From CAJQQK01 sp049116495 (lineage in GTDB: Bacteria > Pseudomonadota > Alphaproteobacteria > Rhizobiales > Hyphomicrobiaceae), in contig JAGDYV010000012.1 of NCBI GenBank assembly GCA_049116495.1, forward strand, positions 16,174 through 80,173: a DNA stretch of 64,000 nt, given 5' to 3'. Shown here one piece after another: positions 34,591 through 43,874 of this stretch. Below the pieces are notes generated by a model, which did no database searches, was not told where the DNA came from, and was given only the letters and a program-made list of their open reading frames with translations. The translations under genes and the position numbers were made by a program. Positions within the stretch are counted from its first letter, which is position 1. Every line of letters starts with the position of its first letter.

Positions 34591-36552
34591 CTATTTTAAA
34601 CGTCGGGATCCTACCAGTAACCCGCCAACAATTTTTTCGCTCATATGCGGGGACCGACTTAGCGCCTCAGATATTGTTTCGGGGGGCGTTCTCTCACTTC
34701 GAACGACCAACAAAATACCATCCAGCCAGTCAGTAGGCCAGACAGTGGTCGCCATTGCAGACATTGGTGGCAATCGAACCAGCACGAAGTCGGTGTCCTC
34801 GGAAAACTCTGATAGGCGCTCGTCTACATTCAACGAGGCCATTCGCGTTGCCTTTGCCAGAGTACCATTTGGGTTCTGGTCTGCCCTTTCGATCCGTCCT
34901 GCTGGGAGAAACTTGACTCCGCTCGTTGATTCATTCCAAACGGCTTCTGAAGCTGGCATCTTGTCGAAGAGGACTTGGACCAGACCATTTTCTGGATCAC
35001 CAGAAAGTCGTTCAGACAATCCCCTGCCCTTCCAATCGGCATCGACAATAAGTACGCGCTTGCCCGATGCCCCGAGCAACGCTGCCAAATTGAGGCAAGT
35101 GGTAGAACGCCCTTCATCAGCTACTGCCGACGTAACGCCGATCATACGCGGACCATCACCGCTTGAGCTCTTGGAGATTGCTGCTTGGGCCAGGGCCAAG
35201 GCGTCAACGGCTCCTGAATTTGGCCGGTCCAGAACCAGACGCGCTGCGCCAACGAGTTCTGAGCAGGACCGTGAATTAGCATCGGGTTCAGATTTCTGCT
35301 TCGTTGGCTTAACAGCTGGAAGCTCTCCGAAAACCGGCAATCGCAGAAAAGCACCAAGATCAGATCCAGTTTTGAATCCACTCGAGAAGTAGTCGCGGAC
35401 GAGAACTGCTCCGGCTCCCATCGCCAAACCGAACAGAATGGCGAACCCGAGCACGGACCTGGTTCGAGGCTGGTCACTGAATTTTGGAACGTTGGCCTTG
35501 CCCAGCAGTCGTGCTGTAGCCGCTTGCTGTCTCGAGTTGTGCGCCAAATCAATTGCACGCTGCATGAGGTTTTCATGCAGCGCACGTAGGGAATCAACTC
35601 GGGCCACCAAATTGCCAAGCTTGCTGTCATAGCGATCGATCGAACTGACATCCTTGGACTTAAACTCATCCAGTGCGCGTTCAGCTTCCTCAAATTCTTG
35701 CTTCGCCTCGGAAACCCGGAGTGCCATTTCGTCTTTGCCGCGCTGCCGAGCGAGGACAGACATTTCGCGTGCGTCCGCGATGTAAGCTTCAACAAATGCA
35801 TCAGCGATCATCGCGGCCCGCAATCTATCGACTGAGCGATACGAAACCTCAAGAACCCGTGTTTCAACGCCGACACGTCGAACTTTGAGGTTTCGAACCA
35901 GCTCGACAGCAGCGGCGCCAATCGAAGAATTTTCGACCGCTGGTGGAAAAATCGCAATAACAATGCGTCTGGCAATCTGGTACAGAGATCCTTTACCATC
36001 GGGTTCTGAAACTGCGTCGTGCAGGTACGCCTTGACCCCGGTCGGCGTTGTCCAGGCAGCAAACCTTCTCACGATATCCTTGAGGAAACTCTTGTTGTCC
36101 AACTCCAGTGCTTGAGAGTTCGCTAGACCCAGATTCTCCACAACACGCCGCGCGACAACAGTCGATTGCAGAATTTGGCTTTGGTTCCTGACGTCGTCGA
36201 AATAGCTGGACGTTTTCTCACGTTGAGGTGGTTGAAGCATGATGGTTGCCGACGCCACATAGTAGGATGGCGACAGCAACAAGAACATCGACGCGAGTAT
36301 CAAACAAAAACAAAGGCATGCCGCCAGCGTGAGTTTTCCATCTTTGAGAATACGAAGGAAATGCCTCAACCCATCAGGCTGACTTTGGTCGTCGGTGGTT
36401 TCGAACCACTCGTTCTGGTTCACAGGCCGAGCGGCCAACGGCCTATTCTCCATTGACGTGCCCGTTCCGATGTCCCGCACATGCCCTTTCTCCGTCGTCC
36501 GAATCGAACTTTTCTCGCCGTCGGATTGCGCGCGCTGACTGCCTGTTACCAT
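34591..36552 (-). CDS. Wzz/BY-kinase-like polysaccharide co-polymerase with altered P-loop
   Basis: The predicted 653-residue protein (ATG 36552; the frame is open from 36696) has a Wzz-type periplasmic domain between two membrane helices (about 76-94 and 368-384) with a coiled region at about 260-345. A cytoplasmic ATPase domain starts at about 440. The Walker A region reads A-V-A-D-E-G-R-S-T-T, where the catalytic lysine of BY-kinases is Arg482. Walker A' is present as V-D-A-D-W-K. There is no tyrosine-rich tail. The protein would set chain length and drive export together with the Wza-type protein downstream on the same strand; kinase activity is doubtful. Confidence 0.82.
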   Translation of the reverse strand: MVTGSQRAQSDGEKSSIRTTEKGHVRDIGTGTSMENRPLAARPVNQNEWFETTDDQSQPDGLRHFLRILKDGKLTLAACLCFCLILASMFLLLSPSYYVASATIMLQPPQREKTSSYFDDVRNQSQILQSTVVARRVVENLGLANSQALELDNKSFLKDIVRRFAAWTTPTGVKAYLHDAVSEPDGKGSLYQIARRIVIAIFPPAVENSSIGAAAVELVRNLKVRRVGVETRVLEVSYRSVDRLRAAMIADAFVEAYIADAREMSVLARQRGKDEMALRVSEAKQEFEEAERALDEFKSKDVSSIDRYDSKLGNLVARVDSLRALHENLMQRAIDLAHNSRQQAATARLLGKANVPKFSDQPRTRSVLGFAILFGLAMGAGAVLVRDYFSSGFKTGSDLGAFLRLPVFGELPAVKPTKQKSEPDANSRSCSELVGAARLVLDRPNSGAVDALALAQAAISKSSSGDGPRMIGVTSAVADEGRSTTCLNLAALLGASGKRVLIVDADWKGRGLSERLSGDPENGLVQVLFDKMPASEAVWNESTSGVKFLPAGRIERADQNPNGTLAKATRMASLNVDERLSEFSEDTDFVLVRLPPMSAMATTVWPTDWLDGILLVVRSERTPPETISEALSRSPHMSEKIVGGLLVGSRRLK

Positions 36553-36973
36553 GATTGTATCACCAAGCGCTTGGAGCTTTGTTGGTTCACTTCGATGACG
36601 CCTGCCTTGGCAACCGCCAAAGCAAGATCGTTCACACAACCGGACTGTGGTTGATGCTCCTTCCCAGCTCCAACGACCAGACTGCCAAACCGCCAAGATC
36701 TAATGGTCATCGAACAATCACCCGCTTCATCTTCCTTTGGTCAATCGAAGCGAATTGACGGATTGAGCACGCACTATGCGTGATCATTTTGGTCAGCCCC
36801 CAGGATCGCCGAGAAAGTCGCCCAACTTGAGAAACCTGCCTGGGATATGTCGCCAGCACTGCGAACAGCTGGCTTGTGGCATGGCATAGCAGCACTGGCG
36901 ATCGGCTAGCACGGTCGACGTTCGAACCTCTCGACATCATAGCCACCGCCTCCCGGAACACCCCGAGATAGAT
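36553..36973. other. gap between the co-polymerase and export genes
   Basis: No gene is recognised. The minus-strand frame open between 36961 and 36707 has no family features and no good start site. Since both flanking genes run on the minus strand, the gap likely carries a promoter or leader for the Wzz-like gene. The true N-terminus of that protein is not certain. Confidence 0.4.
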
Positions 36974-38230
36974 TCAATTCTGCACATTATGAACCGTGGC
37001 TTTCTTCTTAAGCACGATCGTCAGGAGATCACCCGGCTCCAGCAGATCATCAGAACGGTGCTTTTTCACAATGGTGGAACCGCCACGTCTGCGCGCAATT
37101 TTTTGCGTCACTTGCATGGCATCATCCTGCAAGAACTGTTTACCTCCCGTCGCGGAGGCGAGTTTTTGCAGCAAGAACTTTATCTGTTGGTTGGTTGCTC
37201 CTTGCGCAGCAACCGACACCGTCAATTCCTCAAGTAGCGCACTACGCGTATCTTCCTTCAACTTCTCCAATCGTCGCCGAAGATCATCCTGTCCCCTCGT
37301 AATGGCAGAGATCCGCGATGTCGTTTGTAGATAGCGTGTCGACGAAAACAGTATGTTCCGCCTCGCGGCCGTCACCCGTGCGGATGTCGTAATACCCTTT
37401 TTTGCCATTTCGAGCAGGCGTTGGTGCTCTTTCGTATCGGCATCGAGACCGCCCTTCTCTTTCGCTTGTTGCTCGACAAGCGTATCCAGTTGGGCTTTGC
37501 CGGTTGAAATTGCCGCTTGGAGGTACTTTTTCTCTTTTTCGTACTTGGACCTGTTCAGCAGAAATTTCTTGGTTTCTATTTCGGCCATGTCGGCAACGAT
37601 CTCCGCAGAAACGGTCGTGCGCAGTCCGGAAAAATCAGGTGGTTGTTTTGCGTTTGCCAGCTCGCTCCTTATGCGCAGCAACCGAAAATTGTGCTGCACC
37701 ATAGTGATCAACAATGTGCCAAGTTCGCTCTGCCAATCAAACGACCGCAATTGTATTTCGGCAGTTTGGTTCGGAAACAAGTTGTACCCGCCCGCCAATG
37801 CAACCGCCTGGCCGACGGTCATGCCTGGCCGGAACGGCTGCTTTCCAGGCTTGACGACGTCTCCTGCAATATAAACCGGACGATATTCAGCAACGTGCAC
37901 CGTGATTTGCTCCGGATCAAAGTGCTCTCGAATGAGCTTCCCGGTCTCCGAAACCCTCAGCAAAGTCTTTCGTCTCAGCTTTTCCCTAATGGTTTCATTG
38001 ATCGCATCAAGACCCATGCCATCAACATGCACTGATCCAACGAGCGGAACGCGAGCCGCACCGTCAATGTCAATCGGTAGGCGAAACTGCATCGACGCAG
38101 AGCCAGCCACTTTCAATTCCAGGACATCGCCGGACCGAACAATGTATTCGGCACGTCCCTCTGCCGGCGCCAACGCAAGCAAGCAAGCCCCAAGTAACAA
38201 GAAAACCAAGCGTCGCAGCTTAGAAAGCAA
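36974..38230 (-). CDS. polysaccharide export outer-membrane protein (Wza/OPX-like)
   Basis: The open frame reaches 38467, but the chosen start is TTG 38230: AAAGGA lies about 10 bases before it and the protein then begins with a clear signal peptide (L-R-R-L-V-F-L-L-L-G-A-C-L-L-A-L-A) ending at A-E-G-R-A. The mature part has the poly-export domain (Y-I-V-R-S-G-D-V-L-E-L-K), then an SLBB-like domain V-Y-I-A-G-D-V-V-K-P-G-K-Q-P-F. A long coiled-coil (about 220-380) follows before a second SLBB-like end. Some OPX proteins have such coiled-coils. It forms the outer-membrane channel for the polysaccharide, with the co-polymerase gene 422 bases downstream. Confidence 0.82.
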   Translation of the reverse strand: MLSKLRRLVFLLLGACLLALAPAEGRAEYIVRSGDVLELKVAGSASMQFRLPIDIDGAARVPLVGSVHVDGMGLDAINETIREKLRRKTLLRVSETGKLIREHFDPEQITVHVAEYRPVYIAGDVVKPGKQPFRPGMTVGQAVALAGGYNLFPNQTAEIQLRSFDWQSELGTLLITMVQHNFRLLRIRSELANAKQPPDFSGLRTTVSAEIVADMAEIETKKFLLNRSKYEKEKKYLQAAISTGKAQLDTLVEQQAKEKGGLDADTKEHQRLLEMAKKGITTSARVTAARRNILFSSTRYLQTTSRISAITRGQDDLRRRLEKLKEDTRSALLEELTVSVAAQGATNQQIKFLLQKLASATGGKQFLQDDAMQVTQKIARRRGGSTIVKKHRSDDLLEPGDLLTIVLKKKATVHNVQN

Positions 38231-38492
38231 GGGAAGTACGTCCTTTCTCAAGATGCAGCTTTGCGCAAAATATTGGCTCTTGGCGGCAGCCCAAACATGA
38301 TCTCTTCGAACGGCATTGCTGGAATTCCAGTATTGGCTGACGGGAGCAATCGACCGCGTGGTCGTACCCGCTCCCACGATCGCGGCCATCGGGCACGCAT
38401 ACCAATGCGCACATGCTAAGCTTGACCGCCCGCCGGGCGCGTCCTCCAACAATCCATTATTCCACATAACAAAAAGACAAAAAAATGTTTAT

Positions 38493-38520
38493 TGTCAATG
38501 GTTAACATTGTCAGGATAAT
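38493..38520 (+). promoter_or_regulatory. sigma70-like promoter and inverted repeat
   Basis: TTGTCA (38493-38498) lies 16 bp before GATAAT (38515-38520), a plausible -35/-10 pair on the plus strand. The spacer contains the inverted repeat CAATG-GTTAA-CATTG (38496-38510) and a second TTGTCA. A minus-strand TTGACA lies at 38493-38498 in reverse, so the site could serve both directions. It lies about 800 bases before the NusG-like gene and about 265 before the OPX start. Confidence 0.35.
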
Positions 38521-39229
38521 ATATCATCGCACAATGGTTTACTATGACTTCGTCCAGTCTGACAGCAGTAATGAGAGGTCCTGCGCTATAGCAAGACAAT
38601 GCTCGAAATCCGGCTACTCAGTCGCTGTACGTCCGTTCAGCAGGCAATGACAGATGGAAGAAACTGCGTCAAAAATCACATTTCGCGCCGATTAACTATT
38701 CCATCGAGAAGTCGTTTCATCAGCATCCGGGTGTTGGTTGGTATCGCTCATGTCTCGCGATGAATAAGCCGCCGGTTTGACTAAACGGCGCGGCCGGCCG
38801 ATGTCAGCCAAGCAGCAAGCAAATAGTGCCGCTCCGTCTTGCGCGAAATTACCCCGACAGATTCAACCGGACACCGCATCCGTGTCACGACAATCGTAAA
38901 CTGCCCGTCAGGAATTCAGACACTTTAAGTTGCAGCCATTGCAGGGACCTTGGCGGGACAAAGCGACAGCGCAGCGACTGACGTCGAGACAGCAGCTAGA
39001 AGATTCGCACCCAGCACGACCCGCCAAGACGAGCTGATCCGGGCAACAGCTTTAGCGAGAAGGACCAAGCCAGCTACGCCCAATCCGTCGTCGCACTCCC
39101 ACCTCAAGTGCCACTGCAATGGCGCGCGCGCCCACATAGTCAAGACCGTTAATTGTAATATATTATAGTTTCAAAACAAGTATTTGTGACGCTATGTCGA
39201 CATGATAGATGAAGATGCTGTCTTGAATA

Positions 39230-39245
39230 CCTCAGTAGTCTGAGG
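39230..39245 (+). promoter_or_regulatory. leader hairpin 1 upstream of the NusG-like gene
   Basis: CCTCAG (39230-39235) can pair with CTGAGG (39240-39245) around the tetraloop TAGT. It lies about 25 bases before a second, stronger hairpin. It could fold in the leader RNA of the NusG-like gene; any function is inference. Confidence 0.35.
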
Positions 39246-39270
39246 GTCGAGAGCAGGATTACCGCTGCAC

Positions 39271-39291
39271 CTTCCTGCAAGTCGCAGGAGG
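39271..39291 (+). promoter_or_regulatory. leader hairpin 2 that covers an AGGAGG site
   Basis: CTTCCTGC (39271-39278) can pair with GCAGGAGG (39284-39291), an 8-bp stem with one G-T pair and a 5-base loop. The only strong Shine-Dalgarno sequence here, AGGAGG (39286-39291), lies entirely in the 3' arm. The stem is followed by GCGGTTTT, so it could also act as a weak attenuator. Whether the ribosome uses this AGGAGG or the GGAG at 39312 is open. Confidence 0.4.
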
Positions 39292-39309
39292 CGGTTTTGT
39301 CACTATCTA

Positions 39310-39843
39310 TTGGAGCCGTTGACCTTGAGCGTTAATGCGTGTTGCGACATCGATCGGTGGCTCGTTGCCATGACGCAGCCTCACCGGGAGGCCGTAGCGA
39401 TCTCACATCTGAAGCACCAAAACTTTCGAGTTTACTGTCCAATGGTGCACAAACGAATCCGTCACGCGCGCCGTTCGCGAGACGTCAGGCGTCCGCTGTT
39501 TCCGGGGTATGTCTTTGTCGCATTTGAGAGCGAGAAGCGATGGCAGGCGATTCGCTCAACAATCGGCCTTCAAGGCGTTGTTCAGACAGGCGGTGCGCCC
39601 GGTTATTTGGATGGTTCCTTTGTCGAAGCACTACGTGAACGGGAAACTGACGGCATCATTGCCAAGCCACCCTCGCCCTTTCGGCCCGGTCAATCAGTCG
39701 GCGTCACGCAGGGCCCCTTTACCAATCTTGTTGGTGAAGTGATTGCGATGCGCGACGATGAGCGGGTCATGATTTTGCTTCAGTTGCTGGGGCGCAAAGT
39801 AAAGACCCTAATTGCGACGGACGCACTTTCAGCTAGTGCATGA
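39310..39843 (+). CDS. NusG/RfaH-like transcription antiterminator
   Basis: This 177-residue protein has an NGN domain (about 12-105) with W-L-V-A-M-T-Q-P-H-R-E near the start, V-Y-C-P-M, and R-P-L-F-P-G-Y-V-F-V near residue 64. A KOW-like C-terminal part follows (about 125-170: G-Q-S-V-x-V-T-Q-G-P-F). Such RfaH-type paralogues bind RNA polymerase and raise expression of long polysaccharide operons. Starts are uncertain: TTG 39310, 39319 and 39325 are all in frame, and GGAG at 39312 suits 39325. It is divergent from the export genes and may regulate the whole locus. Confidence 0.85.
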   Translation: MEPLTLSVNACCDIDRWLVAMTQPHREAVAISHLKHQNFRVYCPMVHKRIRHARRSRDVRRPLFPGYVFVAFESEKRWQAIRSTIGLQGVVQTGGAPGYLDGSFVEALRERETDGIIAKPPSPFRPGQSVGVTQGPFTNLVGEVIAMRDDERVMILLQLLGRKVKTLIATDALSASA

Positions 39844-40021
39844 GCAGGACACAAACAGCTCGACCCCATCTGGTGGAGTGCAGGCGCAGCGTCTCAAGAC
39901 GCGCGATCCTTTAGTCGCATAACGCAATTCAGTTGCTCCGGCTCAAGTCTGCCGGCGGGCAGACACCCTGCCCTTAACGGCTCCAACAAACCTTAGCTCA
40001 CACAATTTTTTGGAATTGGCA

Positions 40022-40627
40022 TCAAGACATGCCGGACGGTTTCGAACCCATAAGAGCCTTCCTGCCAAGAATAGCGTACAACAGCACCGCATTGATCAAC
40101 ACCAGATAGACCGGGAACGCATATTGCAGGACTGTCCATTGCTGCACATTCGCTAACGCAGCGGTCCCACCAAACAAGGCTGCAAAGTAAGCGGCGGATG
40201 TTTCTGTCTCGGGACTGGACCACGCCTTTCGAATTGTTGGAACGGCGGCCAATCCATCGGTCAGTACGAGCATGACAACGGCGACCACCGGTTGACTGGC
40301 CCATAGCCACATCACCAGAGAAATCACCCCAAAACCTCCGCAAACGTAGTCAAAGCGGTCCAAATGCCAGTAGGCATGTTCGTTAAAGTAGGAACTCAGA
40401 AGAACGAGGACAGGAACAAAGCCAGCCATAAAAACGGGAAGCAGGGCCCAGCTTGTATTGCCCTCAAGCAGCGCGATCAGCACTCCAACAATCGGAGCCG
40501 CCCCCCACAAGGCCCAACTAACCCGGTTTGGTTTGCTCCGCCCGCGCAGCGTGTCACGGACGTAAGCCAGACCACCGATCAGTTGCGCGGCAGCCGCAAC
40601 AAAAACAAGAGAAATGAGCATTAACAA
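40022..40627 (-). CDS. small multi-spanning membrane protein, unknown function
   Basis: This 201-residue protein has about six or seven hydrophobic helices. It contains R-G-R-S-K-P-N-R-V-S-W-A-L-W near residue 30, a block seen in PQ-loop/SWEET-like and related small transporters, though only one copy is visible. Its start at 40627 has AGGG upstream. It stands alone between the NusG-like gene and a divergent SGNH hydrolase. I can support a membrane protein with a transporter-like look but not a substrate. Confidence 0.65.
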   Translation of the reverse strand: MLMLISLVFVAAAAQLIGGLAYVRDTLRGRSKPNRVSWALWGAAPIVGVLIALLEGNTSWALLPVFMAGFVPVLVLLSSYFNEHAYWHLDRFDYVCGGFGVISLVMWLWASQPVVAVVMLVLTDGLAAVPTIRKAWSSPETETSAAYFAALFGGTAALANVQQWTVLQYAFPVYLVLINAVLLYAILGRKALMGSKPSGMS

Positions 40628-40848
40628 ACCCTAGACCGACGCACATGGTTCAACAAGCGAACAGCATCCAGTTGTCTGTCGTCATCGCCCACCGAGGACG
40701 AAGCCTCCTCAATTTCATTGTCCGATTCCAAGTGCGCATTCCCCACCGTAAATCGGCTTCTGCTAACGTGAGATAAAAACCGCTCACAAACACGACAACA
40801 CAAGGTTCAAACATTGTCGGCGGTCGAAGACATCCTTAGGCTCCTTGG

Positions 40849-41613
40849 ATGATATCCAACTTGCCAGGCATCCTCATTGCAGTCTTTGCGCTCGTTGTCG
40901 CTGATCCGTCGTCAACACAGGCAAAGCCCTTGGATCGCGATGACTGGCAGACCAAGGTTCATATCGCCAGGCCTCTCTCCGTGCTGCTTGTTGGCAACTC
41001 GCACCTTCTGATGCCGGGCTTTCTCAAAAAAGTCCGTAGACGCATTTCCGCCAAGACTGATCGCGTTCCAAGCTATCGTACTGTCGCGAAAATCGGCACG
41101 ACGCTTAGCAAGAGCAGGCGTAGATCGGTGACAAAGCGCATCTTAAGATCTGAGAAGTGGGATGTAATTGTTCTTCAGGAATCGACGACGGCTTTTCTAA
41201 CACCCCACGGCCGGCGACGCTTCATGTCGGCAGTGGAGTGGTTCGACCAGCACAAGCCCGCACATGCTAAGCTTCTGTTGTGGGAGACATGGCCACAGGG
41301 TCGGCGCCATGCGCTCTATCATCGTCGCGGCGTCTGGGGGCGTTGGTTTAAGAATCCACCGCGCAATCCCAAACACCTGTTTTCATTGATCACGACAGAC
41401 ACCACACGCGTCGCTGAAGCAATTGACGCCAATATCGCACCTATTGGCCGCTGCTGGATGCGCCTTGCTCGAGCGAAACGGCCGTATGCCAAAGATAACT
41501 ATCATGCAAGCCGGAAAGGCCTGACTTTCGTCGCTGAAATTCTCGCAAGGTCCGTCGTTGCCACTGCGCAGACCAATTCGCTTCCCGGCCGGGTTCAAGG
41601 CAGTTGTCCGTAG
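40849..41613 (+). CDS. exported SGNH/GDSL-like hydrolase
   Basis: This 254-residue protein has a signal peptide (residues 1-25, ending at T-Q-A). It has SGNH landmarks: L-V-G-N-S-H (about residues 46-51, block I, with Ser50 as the probable nucleophile), the block Q-E-S-T-T near 108, and D-N-Y-H-A-S near 223 as the Asp-x-x-His of block V. It is rich in Arg and Lys. The substrate may be an ester on a glycan or lipid. It is followed by the alpha/beta-hydrolase gene after 105 bases on the same strand. The call is by motif. Confidence 0.6.
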   Translation: MISNLPGILIAVFALVVADPSSTQAKPLDRDDWQTKVHIARPLSVLLVGNSHLLMPGFLKKVRRRISAKTDRVPSYRTVAKIGTTLSKSRRRSVTKRILRSEKWDVIVLQESTTAFLTPHGRRRFMSAVEWFDQHKPAHAKLLLWETWPQGRRHALYHRRGVWGRWFKNPPRNPKHLFSLITTDTTRVAEAIDANIAPIGRCWMRLARAKRPYAKDNYHASRKGLTFVAEILARSVVATAQTNSLPGRVQGSCP

Positions 41614-41718
41614 TCCACAACGCGGGCTGCCAAGGTCGTTGGTAAACAGAATTGTTTCCAACTTCAGTCTCAGCGCTCTAAACTCCAGGTCAGGTGTCAA
41701 CAAGAGCTGGGGTTCTCC

Positions 41719-42738
41719 ATGGCAGACTATGATGTGTTCGATCTCGGCGCGGTCACGCTTCAGTGCGGTTTAACGCTTCCCCAGGCCCAATTGACGTACA
41801 AGACGTATGGCAAACTGTTACCCGACAAATCCAATGCCATCCTCTATCCGACATCCTATGGGGCCCATCACTCCGATATCGACTGGCTCATCGCGCCGGA
41901 TCGGGTGCTCGACCCGCAACGCTATTTCATTGTGATCCCCAATCAATTCGGTAGCGGGCTGTCCACATCACCAAGCAATCTCCCCGAACCATACGGAAAC
42001 GGCCGAATGCCGTTGTTCACACATTGGGACAATGTCCATGCCCAGGATCGCCTGCTGCGTGAACAGTTTGGTATTGAAAAGCTGGCGCTCGTATACGGCT
42101 GGTCGATGGGTGGTCAGCAGGCTCTTCATTGGGGCGCATTGTTTCCCGATCGGGTTCAGCGACTGTGTGCAATATGCACGTCTGCGCGCACCAGCCCCCA
42201 CAACAAGGTATTTCTCGAAGGGATTCGCTCAGTTCTAACTGCCGATAGCGCCTGGCAGGGCGGGTGCTTCGTCGAAAGACCGGTGCGTGCACTGCGCGCA
42301 TTCTCACGCGTCTATGCAGGCTGGGCCGTCAGCCAGGCGTTTTATCGGGAAAAGTTATGGTTGGCAGCTGGCTACACATCTCTCGAGGACTTCCTCGTCC
42401 GCTCCTGGGAAGGAAATTTTCTCCGCAGAGACGCCGAGGACCTGCTCTCAATGATCGAGACCTGGTACGTCTCAGACATTTCAGACAATGCAACGTTCGA
42501 TGGGAACCTGGAAAAAGCTCTCGGCTCAATTTCAGCACGCTCGATCATCATGCCGGGCTCGACCGACATGTACTTTACCGAAACGGACAGTGAAGCCGAA
42601 ACCCAGTTGATGCCCAATGCAGAATTCCGTCCAATCCAATCGATCTGGGGACATCGTGCAGGCAACCCGATCCTATCCGCAGACGATGAAAAATTTATCC
42701 GGCGGGCTGTGCAAGATCTGCTGAACCACGATGTTTGA
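41719..42738 (+). CDS. alpha/beta hydrolase (MetX-like acyltransferase/hydrolase family)
   Basis: This 339-residue alpha/beta-fold protein has the nucleophile elbow G-W-S-M-G-G (Ser129), the early motif V-I-P-N-Q-F-G-S-G near residue 73 and the His in W-G-H-R-A-G near 313. The overall pattern resembles the homoserine O-acetyltransferase family, whose members also include plain hydrolases. True MetX is doubtful because the neighbours do not concern methionine. It converges with the dehydrogenase gene of the GS-Rieske operon and may help release an acyl or glutamyl product; this is inference. Confidence 0.72.
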   Translation: MADYDVFDLGAVTLQCGLTLPQAQLTYKTYGKLLPDKSNAILYPTSYGAHHSDIDWLIAPDRVLDPQRYFIVIPNQFGSGLSTSPSNLPEPYGNGRMPLFTHWDNVHAQDRLLREQFGIEKLALVYGWSMGGQQALHWGALFPDRVQRLCAICTSARTSPHNKVFLEGIRSVLTADSAWQGGCFVERPVRALRAFSRVYAGWAVSQAFYREKLWLAAGYTSLEDFLVRSWEGNFLRRDAEDLLSMIETWYVSDISDNATFDGNLEKALGSISARSIIMPGSTDMYFTETDSEAETQLMPNAEFRPIQSIWGHRAGNPILSADDEKFIRRAVQDLLNHDV

Positions 42739-42743
42739 TTCCG

Positions 42744-42793
42744 CTGTCGGCAACCACCATTGGGGTCCGGCACCGCATCGCAACTCCCGACAG
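42744..42793. terminator. long-loop hairpin between convergent genes
   Basis: CTGTCGG (42744-42750) can pair with CCGACAG (42787-42793) with a 36-base loop, followed by TCTTT on the plus strand. It could end transcription of the hydrolase gene. The loop is long and the T-run weak. Confidence 0.25.
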
Positions 42794-42808
42794 TCTTTAG
42801 CCGGCAGC

Positions 42809-43819
42809 TCAGTACTCCAGACTGGGGTCAACTTTGTTGATCACGGGTTCACCTGCGAAAATACGCCGTATGTTGCCGAGCATGAGATCGAGTGTTTTTG
42901 GAATGTAGGATTCGGTATCGTCAGACGAACAGTGTGGCGTGATGATCAAGTTGGGCGTGTTCCAGAGCGGCGAATTCTCGGGCAATGGCTCGGGATCGAA
43001 GACATCCAGGATGGCACTTAACTCATCGCGTTCCAGCCGTTCGCACAAAGCGTCATAGTCAACGACATGCGCACGACTATAATTGACGATGCCGCCGCCT
43101 CGGCGCATTAAATTGATCTCGGCCTTGCCAACGAGATGATGCGAGTCACGAGTCGCTGGCGTCGTAACGATGACGAAATCTGCCCGTGGAATTAAATCCG
43201 GGATCGCGTCCGGAGTATGCATTTCGTCCACCGCGGCGTGCGCGTCGCCAGACCGTCTGACGCCAATAACCGACATGCCAAATTGCTTGGCCAGATGCGC
43301 GACATCGCCACCAACACTACCAACGCCAATAATCAGGAGTGTTTTCCCGGTTATCGCCGAATTGAAGACCTGTTGCCATCTGCCGGCACGTTGATGAGTG
43401 ACCATCTCAGGCACTCGATTGTTCAACATGAGTATCGCCATGATCGCGTACTCACTCGCTCGGTCACCGTGCACACCACGATTGTTGATGAACGTCACGC
43501 CTTCCGGCAGCCAGTCAAACGGTGTGAAGTACTCAACGCCCGCCCCCGTTGCGTGAATCCATTTCAATCGCGGCGCTCTCCTCGCGATATCCTCAACCTC
43601 AAACTTCCAGCAAAGAAGTGCATCGGCTTCAGCGATGTGTTTTTCAAAACTCTCGCAATCCTGATCGATGGTAACGTTAAGGCGCTCGGCGACATCCGGA
43701 AAACGCTTCAGAGCCGCATCGACGCGCTCCGGTGTCGCTTCAAAAACCACGCCCAAACTACTGTCGTTGTCGATATGCAGATTGAAGGTTTTTGCTGGAT
43801 CAACCGTGTCGCTCATCAA
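42809..43819 (-). CDS. D-2-hydroxyacid dehydrogenase family protein
   Basis: This 336-residue NAD-binding enzyme has G-V-G-S-V-G-G near residue 165 and, in the typical positions, N-Y-S-R (catalytic Arg, about 245), D-P-E-P-L (Glu, about 273) and T-P-H-C (His, about 296). It is related to phosphoglycerate and hydroxyisocaproate dehydrogenases and would reduce a 2-oxoacid or oxidise a 2-hydroxyacid. It is the last gene of the reverse operon of two Rieske oxygenases and two GS-like ligases, 55 bases after the first Rieske gene, so it probably handles a late pathway intermediate. Confidence 0.85.
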   Translation of the reverse strand: MMSDTVDPAKTFNLHIDNDSSLGVVFEATPERVDAALKRFPDVAERLNVTIDQDCESFEKHIAEADALLCWKFEVEDIARRAPRLKWIHATGAGVEYFTPFDWLPEGVTFINNRGVHGDRASEYAIMAILMLNNRVPEMVTHQRAGRWQQVFNSAITGKTLLIIGVGSVGGDVAHLAKQFGMSVIGVRRSGDAHAAVDEMHTPDAIPDLIPRADFVIVTTPATRDSHHLVGKAEINLMRRGGGIVNYSRAHVVDYDALCERLERDELSAILDVFDPEPLPENSPLWNTPNLIITPHCSSDDTESYIPKTLDLMLGNIRRIFAGEPVINKVDPSLEY

Positions 43820-43874
43820 CTTCTCCCGAACGCCTTATCCGTCATATTTCACGCCGACAATCAGATGCAGTTGA

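Larger units (their letters stand above)
38231..39309. other. long divergent leader region between OPX and NusG-like genes
   Basis: No protein-coding frame with family features is visible in these roughly 1080 bases. The left part (about 38465-38530) is AT-rich and holds a promoter-like element. The middle looks like neutral sequence, and the right part has two hairpins before the NusG-like gene. The region is long enough to carry a leader RNA, a small RNA or sites for a regulator of polysaccharide expression. Confidence 0.5.

Noticed and set aside
36707..36961. Minus-strand frame of 84 codons between the co-polymerase and export genes
   Set aside because: No family pattern, no convincing start and an arginine/serine-rich chance-like composition.
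38925..39143. Minus-strand frame in the long leader
   Set aside because: Low-complexity composition and no start signal; the leader is better explained as regulatory sequence.
40621..40803. Small acidic minus-strand frame ending in a TAATG overlap with the membrane protein gene
   Set aside because: The overlap is suggestive, but the start is TTG without a ribosome binding site and the sequence has no motif, so I do not call it a gene.
41719..42738. Methionine biosynthesis MetX
   Set aside because: The fold and Ser elbow fit, but neighbours are catabolic and typical MetX lengths and flanking motifs are not clearly met, so it is left as a family member.
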